Of a stretch of DNA of 25,261 nucleotides, positions 1 through 8,679 are shown one piece after another (position 1 is the stretch's first letter; each line of letters opens with the position of its first letter). The stretch is from JALEGB01 sp038530925 (GTDB taxonomy: Bacteria > Pseudomonadota > Alphaproteobacteria > Rhodobacterales > Rhodobacteraceae), in the NCBI GenBank assembly GCA_038530925.1, contig JBCBCG010000037.1, forward strand, positions 1 to 25,261. The letters run 5' to 3'. Below the pieces are notes generated by a model. It worked only from the letters and a program-made list of their open reading frames with translations, did not search any database and was not told the DNA's origin. The position numbers were made by a program, and so were the translations under genes.

Positions 1-386
1 AGATGCGCGCGCTCGAGCGATCGGCGAGCGCCGAGGCCGCCTTCGCCATCGAGCATTTCACCTATTGGGCGGCGCGGCACGCCGGGTCCATGATCGCCGC
101 CATGGGCGGGATCGACGCCATCGCGTTCACCGGCGGCGTCGGCGAGCGCTCTGGGCGGATCCGAGGCGCGATCGCCGCGCATCTCGCGTGGACTGGTCTG
201 ACGCTGCGGGCGCAGGAGACATGTGAGGGCGCGCCCGAGGCGGCGGCGACGATCTCCGCGGAGGACAGCCCTGTCGCGGCCTATGTGATCGCCGCGGATG
301 AAGAAGGCGTCATCGCGCGGGCGGCGGCGGCGCTGCTGAGCGCCGAGACGGACCGTGAGGAAAAGGAGACGCGCGATGAGCGTTGA
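1..386 (+). CDS. ackA: Acetate kinase, C-terminal part (5' end outside window)
   Basis: Acetate kinase interconverts acetate + ATP and acetyl phosphate + ADP in the cytoplasm. The visible 127 residues match the C-terminal third of the roughly 400-residue ASKHA-fold family. They begin at the end of the conserved 'S-G-D-M-R' segment (ATG at 3 is therefore an internal Met), then show an EHFTYWAARHAGSMIAAMGG helix, the nucleotide-site motif FTGGVGERSG (about residues 43-52 of the visible part), and the late 'AADEEGVIAR' motif equivalent to the family's 'TDEELVIARD'. The reading frame is open to the left edge, so the gene starts upstream. Its TGA (384-386) lies inside the next gene, an overlap of 11 bases that suggests co-transcription. 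A propionate or butyrate kinase paralogue cannot be excluded from this fragment alone. Confidence 0.9.
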   Translation, partial: MRALERSASAEAAFAIEHFTYWAARHAGSMIAAMGGIDAIAFTGGVGERSGRIRGAIAAHLAWTGLTLRAQETCEGAPEAAATISAEDSPVAAYVIAADEEGVIARAAAALLSAETDREEKETRDER

Positions 387-2868
387 GCATACCGCTGAGA
401 GCGCCGCGGCGCGCACGCCGTCCCAAGCACCGTCCCAAGCGCGGGTCGTCGTGATCGGCGGCGGGATCGTCGGCGTCTCGGCGCTTTATCACCTGGCCAA
501 AGCCGGATGGTCGGACGCCATCCTACTCGAGAAGAACGAACTGACCGCGGGCTCCACCTGGCATGCGGCGGGCAATGTGCCGAATTTCTCGGTCTCTTCT
601 TCGATCATGAACATTCAGCGCTACGGCGCGGCGCTCTATCGGGAGCTGGCGGCGGACCCGGAATACCCGATCAACTACCATGTCACCGGCTCGATCCGGC
701 TGGCGCATTCGGTCGAGCGGATGCGCGAGTTCGAGCATGTGCGCAGCCTCGCCGCGGGGCAGGGCCTCACCTTCGAGATGATGAGCCCGGCCGATGTGAA
801 AGCCGCCTATCCTTTTATCGAGACGCATGATCTTGAAGGTGCGCTTTGGGATCCGCTCGATGGCGACATCGATCCGGCGCAGCCGACCCAAGCGCTGGCG
901 GCGCGGGCGCGGGCGCTTGGCGCGACGGTGCTGCGCCATCAGCCCGCCACCGGGCTGCGGCGCGAGGGCGATGACTGGGTCGTCGAGACCGCGGCCGGCT
1001 CGATCCGCTGCGAGGTGATCGTCAACGCCGCCGGCTACTACGCGCGCCAGGTCGGCGCCTGGCTTGCGCCTTATGGCGGGCGGATCCCGCCGATGGTGAC
1101 GCTGCAACATCAATATCTTCTCACAGAAGAGATCCCGGCGCTCGAGGCGTGGAGCGCCGAGCAGGGCCGCAAGCTGCCGCTGCTGCGCGACGTCGACAGC
1201 TCGTATTACCTGCGTCAGGAGAAGCACGGCCTCAATCTTGGGCCCTATGAGCGGGGCGGCGAGACGGCTTGGACAGATCTCGCCTCAGGCGCGCCCGAGG
1301 ATTTCTCGTTCCAGCTCTTTCCCGACAATCTCGAGCGGATCGAGTGGTACATTGAGGATGCGATGGCGCGCATGCCGCTGCTCGGCGAGGCGGGGGTGAG
1401 CCGCGTGATCAATGGGCCGATCCCGTACGCGCCCGATGGCAATCCGCTGATCGGGCCGGTCCCGGGCGTGCGCAACGCTTTTGAGGCGTGCGGCTTCACC
1501 TTCGGGATCGCCCAGGGCGGCGGCGCGGGCAAGGCGCTGGCGGAATGGGTGACCGAAGGCGAGACCGAATGGGATCTCTGGTCCTGCGATCCGCGGCGGT
1601 TTCTCGATCACGCGGATCAGGCGTTTTGCGATGCGACCGGCGCGCAAGTCTATCGCCATGAGTATGCGATGCATTTCCCGATGCACGCTTGGCCGGCGGG
1701 ACGTCCGGCGCGGCAGGGCCCTAATGACGAGGCGGTGCGCGCGGCCGGCGGCGTGATGGAGGCCTATGGCGGCTGGGAGCGCGCGCTCTGGTTCGCGGGC
1801 GCCGGGGACGACGCCTCTGAGGCCGCGACGCAGTGCTGGGATCGGGAGGGGCCGTGGCTGAAGCGGATCCGCGCGGAGGCCGAGGCGGTGCGCGACGGCG
1901 CCGGGCTCCTTGATCTTCCGGGCTTCTCGCGTTTCACGCTCGAAGGGCCCGGCGCGGCGGCGTGGCTCCTCGGCCGAAGCGTCAGCGGGCTGCCGAAAAT
2001 CGGCCGGGTGAGCTTGGCCTACTTCGCGGATACGCGCGGACGCTTGCTGACGGAGATGTCGGTGCTGCGCCGGGGCGAGGACGCGTTCACGCTGATCACG
2101 GCGGCGGCGGCGCGGCGGCATGATTTCGATCTTTTGGCCGCGGCGCTGCCGGCGAGCGGTTCGCTCAGCCTCCGCGACGAGACGGATCGCCTGACCACGC
2201 TGGTCGTCACCGGGCCGGAGGCGCGGGCGCTCCTCGCGCCGCTGGCGGAGGCGGATCTCGCGCTGCCCTGGCTCTCCCATCAAAGCGCGATCGTGGCCGG
2301 ACGCCGCGCCATGCTGGCGCGGGTTTCCTTCGCTGGAGAGCTGGGCTGGGAGGTGCATTGCGCCATGGAGGACGCGCCGGCGATTTACGCGGCGCTGCGC
2401 GCGGCGGGCGCGGCGCCGTTCGGCATGGCGGCGCTCGACAGCCTGCGCATCGAGAAAGGCTACCGCAGTTGGAAAGGCGATCTCTCCAGTGATTTCACCG
2501 TGCTCGAATGCGGGCTCGATCGCTTTGTGCAACTCGGTAAAGAGCAGGATTTTCCGGGAAAAGCGGCCATGGCGGCGGAGGCGGAGCGCGGGCCGGCGCA
2601 GCGGTTCGTCGCGCTGTTGCTGGAGGATACGCCGCGGGACGCGCCTTACATGGCGCCGATCTTCGCCGGCGCGGAACGCGTCGGTTTCGTGACTTCTTGC
2701 GCCTATGGCTGGCGCGTCGGCGGCGTTGTGGCGCTGGGGATGGCGCGAACAGGCGTCGCCCCGCCGGGAACGCGCCTTGAGGTGGAGATCTTCGGTGAGC
2801 GCATCGGCGCGGTGGCGCAGCCGGACGGGCCGCTTTGGGATCCCTCGAACGCGCGGCTGCGCGCCTAA
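376..2868 (+). CDS. FAD-dependent oxidoreductase with GcvT domain (DMGDH/sarcosine dehydrogenase family)
   Basis: The 830-residue product has the dimethylglycine/sarcosine dehydrogenase layout. An N-terminal DAO-type FAD domain carries VVVIGGGIVG (residues 24-33) and TAGSTWHAAG, whose His63 aligns with the histidine that binds FAD covalently in DMGDH. A middle FAO-type segment follows, then a C-terminal GcvT-like tetrahydrofolate domain (about 480-820, with DSLRIEKGYRSW). Such enzymes oxidatively remove N-methyl groups and pass the carbon to THF. I chose ATG 376 because AAGGAG (362-367) precedes it at good spacing; an in-frame start at 355 is possible but has no better site. It overlaps the acetate kinase end and abuts the PPOX gene. 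The exact substrate is unknown: this copy has GNVPNFSVSSS after the FAD histidine, unlike the GLIGQLRAS of its paralogue at 3349, which hints at a different substrate. Confidence 0.9.
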   Translation: MSVEHTAESAAARTPSQAPSQARVVVIGGGIVGVSALYHLAKAGWSDAILLEKNELTAGSTWHAAGNVPNFSVSSSIMNIQRYGAALYRELAADPEYPINYHVTGSIRLAHSVERMREFEHVRSLAAGQGLTFEMMSPADVKAAYPFIETHDLEGALWDPLDGDIDPAQPTQALAARARALGATVLRHQPATGLRREGDDWVVETAAGSIRCEVIVNAAGYYARQVGAWLAPYGGRIPPMVTLQHQYLLTEEIPALEAWSAEQGRKLPLLRDVDSSYYLRQEKHGLNLGPYERGGETAWTDLASGAPEDFSFQLFPDNLERIEWYIEDAMARMPLLGEAGVSRVINGPIPYAPDGNPLIGPVPGVRNAFEACGFTFGIAQGGGAGKALAEWVTEGETEWDLWSCDPRRFLDHADQAFCDATGAQVYRHEYAMHFPMHAWPAGRPARQGPNDEAVRAAGGVMEAYGGWERALWFAGAGDDASEAATQCWDREGPWLKRIRAEAEAVRDGAGLLDLPGFSRFTLEGPGAAAWLLGRSVSGLPKIGRVSLAYFADTRGRLLTEMSVLRRGEDAFTLITAAAARRHDFDLLAAALPASGSLSLRDETDRLTTLVVTGPEARALLAPLAEADLALPWLSHQSAIVAGRRAMLARVSFAGELGWEVHCAMEDAPAIYAALRAAGAAPFGMAALDSLRIEKGYRSWKGDLSSDFTVLECGLDRFVQLGKEQDFPGKAAMAAEAERGPAQRFVALLLEDTPRDAPYMAPIFAGAERVGFVTSCAYGWRVGGVVALGMARTGVAPPGTRLEVEIFGERIGAVAQPDGPLWDPSNARLRA

Positions 2869-2882
2869 TGGGTGGGCGCGCG

Positions 2883-3356
2883 ATGATGAGCGACGCGCTC
2901 ATGCGGTTCGTCGATGAATGGCGGCTCGGCCATATCGCCAGCCTCGGGCCTGAGGGGCCGAACGTCTCGCCGAAGGGCACGTTTCAGGCGCTCGATCCGG
3001 AGCGGATCGCCTTCGCCGAGATCCGGTCGCCGCAAACGCTGGCGAACATCGAGCGCGATCCGCGGGTCGAGATCAATATGGTGGACGTCTTCGCGCGCAA
3101 AGGCGCGCGCTTCCGCGGCGAGGCGCGCGCGCATGCGCCGGGCTCTGAAACGTTCGAAGCGCTCGCGCCGCGCTGGGCGGAGATCTTCGGCGCCGCGCTC
3201 GCCGCGCGCTTCCGCGGCTTCGTGGTGATCGCGCTCTCGGAGGTGAAGCCGCTGACGACGCCGGCCTACGACATCGGCGCGACGGAGCGCGCGCTGCGCG
3301 CGGACTATCTCGCGCGCTTCACCGCGATGCAGGAGGCGTTTTTCACCGATGGCTGA
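2883..3356 (+). CDS. PPOX-class (pyridoxamine 5'-phosphate oxidase-like) FMN-binding protein
   Basis: A 157-residue single-domain protein of the split-barrel PPOX family. GHIASLGPEGPNVSPKGTF, the IAFAEIRSPQTLANIERDP segment and the VEINMVD strand match the FMN-barrel pattern of small PPOX proteins. They usually bind a flavin (or F420 or haem in relatives) and act as soluble oxidoreductases; the substrate cannot be read here. The start is uncertain: ATG 2883 or 2886 gives the natural N-terminus MSDALMRFVDEW, while ATG 2868 would overlap the previous stop (TAATG) and add five residues. The gene sits between two DMGDH-like genes and overlaps the second by eight bases, so it is almost certainly in the same operon. 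It may reduce or protect a flavin-dependent step or remove a by-product (inference). Confidence 0.85.
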   Translation: MMSDALMRFVDEWRLGHIASLGPEGPNVSPKGTFQALDPERIAFAEIRSPQTLANIERDPRVEINMVDVFARKGARFRGEARAHAPGSETFEALAPRWAEIFGAALAARFRGFVVIALSEVKPLTTPAYDIGATERALRADYLARFTAMQEAFFTDG

Positions 3357-5831
3357 TGCGAGTTTCGCGAACGCGGCGGCGATCCCGAGCCACGCCCGCG
3401 CCGTGGTGATCGGCGGCGGGGTGAGCGGCTGCTCTGTCGCCTATCACCTCGCCAAACAAGGCTGGCGCGAGGTGGTGCTGCTGGAGCGCAAGCGTTTGAC
3501 GTCGGGCACGACATGGCATGCGGCCGGGCTCATCGGACAGCTTCGCGCGAGCCAAAACCTGACGCGGCTCGCGAAATACTCGGCGGAGCTTTACGCAGGG
3601 CTCGAAGCCGAAACAGGCGTCGCCACCGGCCTGCGCCGCTGCGGCTCGATCACGCTGGCGCTGACCGCGGAGCGGCGCGAGGAGATCCTGCGCCAGGCCT
3701 CCTTGGCGCGCGCCTTCGAGGTCGAGGCCGAGCCGATCGATCATGCGGCGCTGAAGCGGCTCTACCCGCTTTTAAACCTCGATGGCGTGACGGGCGCTGT
3801 GCATCTGCCGGGCGATGGACAGGGCGATCCGGCCAACATCGCGCTCGCCATGGCCAAGGGCGCGCGGATGCATGGCGCGCGCGTCATCGAGGGCGTCCTT
3901 GTCGATGACGTGTTGATCGAGAAGGGCCGCGCGGCGGGCGTGCGCTGGCGCCGCGGCTCTGGAGAGAGCCTGGAGATCGGCGAGATCCGCGCGGACGCCG
4001 TGGTCAACTGCGCGGGCATGTGGGCGCGGGAGCTGGCGGCGCGGAGCGGCGTCGCCGTGCCGCTGCACGCTTGCGAGCATTTCTACATCGTCACTGAGGC
4101 GATGCCGGATCTGCCGCGGCTGCCGGTGCTGCGCGCGCCGGATGAATGCGTCTATTTCAAAGAGGACGCGGGCAAAATGCTGGTGGGCGCGTTCGAGCCG
4201 AAGGCCAAACCCTGGGGGGCGGACGGCATTCCGGAGACCTTCGAGTTCGACCAGCTGCCAGAGGATTTCGACCATTTCGAACCGATCCTGGAGGCGGCGA
4301 TCGGGCGGATGCCGGCGCTGGCGGAGGCGGGGATCACACCTTCTTCAACGGGCCGGAGAGCTTCACGCCGGATGATCGGGCTTATCTTGGCGAGGCGCCG
4401 GAACTGCCAGGCTATTGGGTGGCGGCGGGCTACAATTCGATCGGCATCGCCTCGGCGGGCGGGGCGGGCATGGCGCTCGCCGCATGGATGGAGGAGGGCG
4501 CGCCGCCGTTCGATCTTTGGGATGTGGACATTCGCCGCGCAGAGGGCTTTCAGAGGAACAGAGCCTATTTGCGCGCGCGCGTCGCCGAGACGCTAGGCCT
4601 GCTTTACGCGGATCATTTTCCCTATCGCCAGCCGGAGACGGCGCGCGGCGTGCGCCGCTCGCCGCTGCATGAGGCGCTGAAAGCGCGTGGGGCCGTGTTC
4701 GGCGAGACGGCTGGATGGGAGCGCGCCAATTGGTTCGCGGCGCCGGGCCAGGTCGCGGAATACCGCTACAGCTGGGCGCGCCAGCCCTTTTTTGAGAACA
4801 TCGCCGCGGAGCATCGCGCGATCCGCACCGGCGCCGCGCTCTACGACATGTCCTCCTTCGGCAAGATCCGGATCGAGGGGCGGGACGCCGAAGCGTTTCT
4901 CGAGCGGGTCTGCGCCAACCGCATCGCCGTGGCGCCCGGGCGGCTCGTTTACACGCAGATGCTGAACGAGCGCGGCGGGATCGAAGCGGATGTGACGGTC
5001 GCTCGCCTCTCTGAGACGGCCTTTTTGATGGTGACGCCCGCGGCGACGCTGCGGCGGGATTTGAGCTGGCTGCGCCGCCATGCGCGCGCCGAGGAGAGCG
5101 CCGCGCTGGTCGACGTCACCGCCGGCGAGGCGGTGCTCTGCCTGATGGGCCCGCGCGCCCGCGCCGTATTGGCGGCCTGCTCTCCGAACGACGTCTCCAA
5201 CGAAGCGTTGCCTTTCGGCGCCTGGGCGGAGGTGGAGATCGGCATGGGCCTCGCCCGCGCGCACCGCGTCTCTTACGTGGGTGAGCTCGGTTATGAGCTT
5301 TACGTCAGCGCCGATCAGGCGGCGCATGTTTTCGAGGCGATCGAGGCCGCGGGCGCTGCGGACGGGCTGACGCTCGCCGGTCTTCACGCGATGGACAGCT
5401 GCCGGCTGGAGAAAGCGTTTCGGCATTTCGGTCATGACGTGACCGATGAGGATCACGTGCTCGAAGCCGGGCTCGGCTTCGCGGTGAAGACGGATAAAGG
5501 CGCGTTCGTTGGCCGCGAAGCGGTTCTGCGCAAGCGTGAGAGCGGTCTTGCGCGCCGGCTCGTGCAGTTTCAGCTCCAAGACGCGGAACCGCTCCTCTAT
5601 CATGGCGAGCCGATCATTCGGGATGGCCGCCTCGTCTCGTATCTGACGTCCGGCGGTTATGGGCACCATCTCGGCGCGGCGATCGGGCTCGGCTATGTTC
5701 CCTGCGAAGGAGAGAGCGCCGCTGAGCTGCTCGCCTCTCGCTTCGAGATCGAGATCGCCGGCGCGCGCCGCGCCGCGAGCGCGTCGCTCAAGCCGCTCTA
5801 TGATCCAAGCGCCTCAAGGATGCGCGGGTGA
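3349..5831 (+). pseudogene. Second DMGDH-family FAD/GcvT oxidoreductase, split by one frameshift near 4336
   Basis: Two overlapping frames give the halves of one DMGDH-type enzyme. The first (from ATG 3349) has the FAD fold VVIGGGVSG (19-27) and TSGTTWHAAG with the covalent-FAD His57, and stays convincing up to LAEAGI (codon ATC 4333-4335). The second resumes at ACC 4338 with TFFNGPESFTPDD and runs through the GcvT domain (DSCRLEKAFRHFGHD) to TGA 5829-5831. Only two bases (4336-4337) lie where a full codon is expected, so one base is missing. Restoring it gives 827 residues, normal for the family and nearly the length of the paralogue at 376. No other damage is visible. It is therefore either a very recent pseudogene or a base-calling error next to a GGGG run (4329-4332). 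An AGGAGG (about 3331-3336) lies 12 bases before the start. Confidence 0.85.
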
Positions 5832-6301
5832 GCGGCGCCGTTGGAGCGACCGCGGCGGCGTCGGCGCCGCCGCTGAGGGAGACACGCCGCTCAGGGGCGT
5901 CGAGCCCCTTCGCGGCGTTCGCGAGCGGGCGGCCCGCGCGGCGCCCGGCGGATCGGCCATGGGTCGGCTCCTCTCGCCAGAGCAGCGAAGGCGCCCGCCT
6001 TAATCCCCGCCCTGGCGCCTCGCATGCGTCGCCTGCCTCGCCGGCGCGCGCCGCGAAAGCGTCGAGAGCGTCGGGGCGGCCGGTCCCTGACGGTGGGCCG
6101 GGGTTTCAGAGGCGCCGCGCGCGTCTTCAGGGGCGTGCGCTCATGACGCGAAGCGGCGCCGGGCTTCCGCGCCGCGTCGGTCTGGATGAAAAGCGCGTCT
6201 GCTCCCGCGGCTTTCCGCGGCGAACGCTGGCGGATCGTCCGTTGAGGGAAGTGGATGATCGCGTGAGCGACGCCGGCGCGCGCCATGCGCGCGTCATAGC
6301 G

Positions 6302-6320
6302 AAGCGCTCTGATAGCGCTT
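6302..6320 (+). terminator. Small hairpin followed by a T-rich stretch
   Basis: A perfect 7-base stem (AAGCGCT / AGCGCTT) encloses a 5-base loop and is followed by TGTTTCT. It is shaped like a weak intrinsic terminator on the plus strand, but lies 470 bases after the last supported stop codon, so its role is unclear. Confidence 0.3.
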
Positions 6321-6892
6321 TGTTTCTCCCTAAACATGCGCGCTCCGAGCGCGGCCTCGCGCGCGCTCGGCGACGCAGCAAGCCCCGCCGACATGACCGG
6401 GAGAGACCGCCGCTGTGCGGCGTTAAGCGCGTCGGCGCGACTCCCGCGGCGCGGCGCGCGCTTGAAGAGGCGCGGGGCGGCGCTGGGCGTGGTGCGCGTC
6501 TCGTTCGAGATCGTGGCGGCGTATTGCGCCAGTGCCGAAGCGGCGGGCGCGTCACTCTTCAGGTGCGAGCCACACGACGCTCTGATGGCGTCGAGAGCCC
6601 AAGCGCCGATCCGCCGCGCGCTGATCGCGGCCTCCTGCGGCGCGCGCTTGAGCCCGCGTTCAGCGCCCCTTGTCGTCGCGGCGATCACGCAGGCGCCGCC
6701 GCCGCGACGGAACGGTGCGGCAACGGCGCGGCGCCGGCGCGGGCGGACGGGGATGGGGGCGGAGCGGCGCCGCTTCTGGAACGACGCGGCGCCGATGCGG
6801 CGACGCGCTTCGAGCTCACGCGCACTCGTCCGACCGACTGGATCGCCGCCCGCTTTTTCGCGTTGGCGAGAACGGCGTCGAACCATCCTCAA

Positions 6893-6916
6893 GGCGCGCG
6901 CCGCCTTGCGCGCGCC
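6893..6916. other. Perfect 8-base GC-only inverted repeat
   Basis: GGCGCGCG (6893-6900) and CGCGCGCC (6909-6916) flank an 8-base spacer. There is no T-run on either side, so a terminator is unlikely. In DNA this GC-rich it may be chance. Confidence 0.25.
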
Positions 6917-7095
6917 GCCTCCGTGAGCGGACCCGACCTCCCACCTTCGTCGGCGCGGCGCCCGTTAGTCCCACACTCGGCCGCCCCGCGCCGCTCCGCC
7001 CGGATGCGCGCCAGCGGCGAGGTCCGCGGGCTCGGCCGACGCGCTGCGAACAGGAAACAAGGCCTGCGCGGGCGGCGCGGCGAAGGGCGGGGCGA

Positions 7096-8223
7096 ATGAC
7101 CGAAGAGCCGAGCGCCTCCGGCCGCGCAGAGGAGCCCGGCGCCGTCGGCGCGGGGCGCGATGGATCCACGAGCGCTTCGGCGACGCCAGCTCTCGCGGCG
7201 CCGAACCGGATCGCCCGGTTTCGCGCGACGGCGCGGCGGCTCTTTCCAGGCCTCGCCGTCGCCGCCCTCGTCGCAGGCGCGTCGATGCTTGTCTCGCGCG
7301 AGCATGGCGGGCCGGTGATGCTCTACGCGCTCTTGATCGGGATCGCTGTCAATCTCTTTGGAACCGAAGCGCGCACGGCGCCCGGTGTTCTGTTCGCGAG
7401 CAAAAGCGTGCTGCGTATCGGCGTCGCGCTTTTGGGCGCGCGGATCGCGGCCGATCAGATCCTGGCGCTCGGTTTCGGGCCGTTGATGCTGATCGCGCTG
7501 AGCGTCGCCGCCACGATCGGCCTCGGCGCCATTCTGGGCGCGCGGATGGGGCTTGGGCGGGACATGGGGGTGCTCACCGGCGGCGCGACCGCGATTTGCG
7601 GCGCCTCGGCGGCGTTGGCGATTTCGGCGGCGCTGCCCGATCGGCCGGGCAAAGAGCGCGATACGCTCTTCACCGTGGTGGCGGTGACGAGCCTAAGCAC
7701 CATCGCCATGATCCTCTATCCGTTGCTGCTCGGCGCGCTCGGCTTTGACGATCAAGCGATCGGCGTCGTGCTCGGCGGCTCGATCCACGACGTCGCCCAA
7801 GTGGTGGGCGCGGGCTACAGCGTGTCGGAGGAGGCGGGCGACGCCGCGACGCTCGCCAAGCTGTTCCGCGTCGCGCTGCTTGCGCCGGTGGTGGTGCTGG
7901 TGGGCGTCTATTTCGCGCGCATCGCCGCGGCAGCGCAGGCCGGCGGCGCGGATCTCGGGGCGCATCTGCGCCCGCCGGCGATGCTGGTGGGGTTCGTCGC
8001 TCTGGCGACGCTGAACTCGCTCGGCGTTTTGCCGAGCGCGCTCGCCACGCTTCTGACGGAGCTGTCGCGCTTTTGCTTGATCGTCGCCATCGCCGGCATC
8101 GGCATGCGCACCGTTATCGCGGAACTCGGCGCGCTTGGCTGGAAGCCGATGCTGCTGGTCTCGGCGGAGACGGTGTTTTTGCTCAGCCTCCTGATCCTCG
8201 GCGTCGCGGCGCTGGGGCTTTAG
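7096..8223 (+). CDS. yeiH: YeiH/UPF0324-family putative sulfate exporter, inner membrane
   Basis: A 375-residue polytopic membrane protein of the YeiH (UPF0324, putative sulfate exporter) family. After a polar, low-complexity cytoplasmic N-terminus of about 50 residues come roughly ten hydrophobic segments, including LFPGLAVAALVAGASMLV and VMLYALLIGIAVNLFG. The family hallmarks LTGGATAICGASAALAISAALP and VLGGSIHDVAQVVGAGY are clear. Family members are annotated as exporters of sulfate or related anions, but experimental support is thin, so the substrate stays open. ATG 7096 is preceded by a purine-rich GAAGGGCGGGG and gives a length close to the family's usual 340-370; an in-frame frame extends further upstream but is Arg-rich and not family-like. 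The gene stands alone between the gene-free region and an IS remnant. It contains no visible damage. Confidence 0.88.
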   Translation: MTEEPSASGRAEEPGAVGAGRDGSTSASATPALAAPNRIARFRATARRLFPGLAVAALVAGASMLVSREHGGPVMLYALLIGIAVNLFGTEARTAPGVLFASKSVLRIGVALLGARIAADQILALGFGPLMLIALSVAATIGLGAILGARMGLGRDMGVLTGGATAICGASAALAISAALPDRPGKERDTLFTVVAVTSLSTIAMILYPLLLGALGFDDQAIGVVLGGSIHDVAQVVGAGYSVSEEAGDAATLAKLFRVALLAPVVVLVGVYFARIAAAAQAGGADLGAHLRPPAMLVGFVALATLNSLGVLPSALATLLTELSRFCLIVAIAGIGMRTVIAELGALGWKPMLLVSAETVFLLSLLILGVAALGL

Positions 8224-8396
8224 GGCGCGTCATTGCGAAGGGTGCGCCTCTGAGCAAATTGCGAGGTCGTATCGGCGCTCCTCTGGCGAGACGCGGTAGA
8301 GCCGACGCCGGACGCGCCGCTAGGCGGGCTCGCGCCTCGCCAATCACGGGGCTGACGTGAGGGATGGGTTCTGGCCCGAATGCGGAGGATCAGAGC

Positions 8397-8667
8397 ATGG
8401 CCTGCGAGCGGCGCAGGCCTGAAGCGATCGTCGCGAAGCGTCGCCGCAGTGAGGTGCTGTCGCCACAAGCCGCGTCGGCGTCGGATGTGATCGGCGAGAT
8501 CGGCGTCATGGAGAGGACCGACCATGTGTGGCGCAAGGAGTTTGGGGCGTGAAAACAGAGCAGCCTCGGCGCTCGAAGGAGCTTGAGCAAGAGAACGAGC
8601 GGCTCCGTAAGGCGCTATTCGCCTGACGATCGACAAGATGATCTTCCAAGAAGCCGCAGTGGGAACC
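8397..8667 (+). pseudogene. IS3 orfA remnant (transposase HTH subunit)
   Basis: From ATG 8397 the frame reads EAIVAKRRRSEVLS then IGEIGVMERTDHVWRKEFG, matching the IS3 OrfA pattern 'EQIVAKLREAEVLLSQG...IGVTEQTYYRWRKEYGG'. A TGA at 8550-8552 interrupts it. One base out of frame, from 8549, the leucine-zipper part continues as KELEQENERLRKAL. After a further shift near 8620 the last helix reads LTIDKMIFQEAA, equivalent to 'LTLDKLILKEAA'. At least two single-base deletions thus break the gene. Confidence 0.8.
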
Positions 8668-8679
8668 TGCGCCGCCCCT

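Larger units (their letters stand above)
5832..7095. other. 1.26 kb GC-rich region without a supportable gene
   Basis: No reading frame here resembles a known protein. Long open frames exist on both strands (plus 5828-7099, minus 6892-5891), but their products are dominated by Arg, Ala, Gly, Pro and Ser with no hydrophobic periodicity or motif, as expected from stop-poor GC-rich DNA. The plus frame does start with a GTG overlapping the preceding TGA by four bases, the only hint in its favour. Two inverted repeats are listed separately. The stretch could be decayed coding DNA, an unrecognised non-coding locus, or a real but unfamiliar gene. Confidence 0.5.

Noticed and set aside
6841..6900. 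tRNA-like GTCGAACC sequence in the gene-free region
   Set aside because: No acceptor, D or anticodon arm can be folded around it; the match is limited to a few bases.
5828..7099. 423-codon plus-strand frame starting with GTG overlapping the previous stop
   Set aside because: The product is Arg/Ala/Gly/Ser-rich without motifs, and a similar-length frame exists on the opposite strand; it looks like an effect of GC richness. Kept only as a finding about the region.
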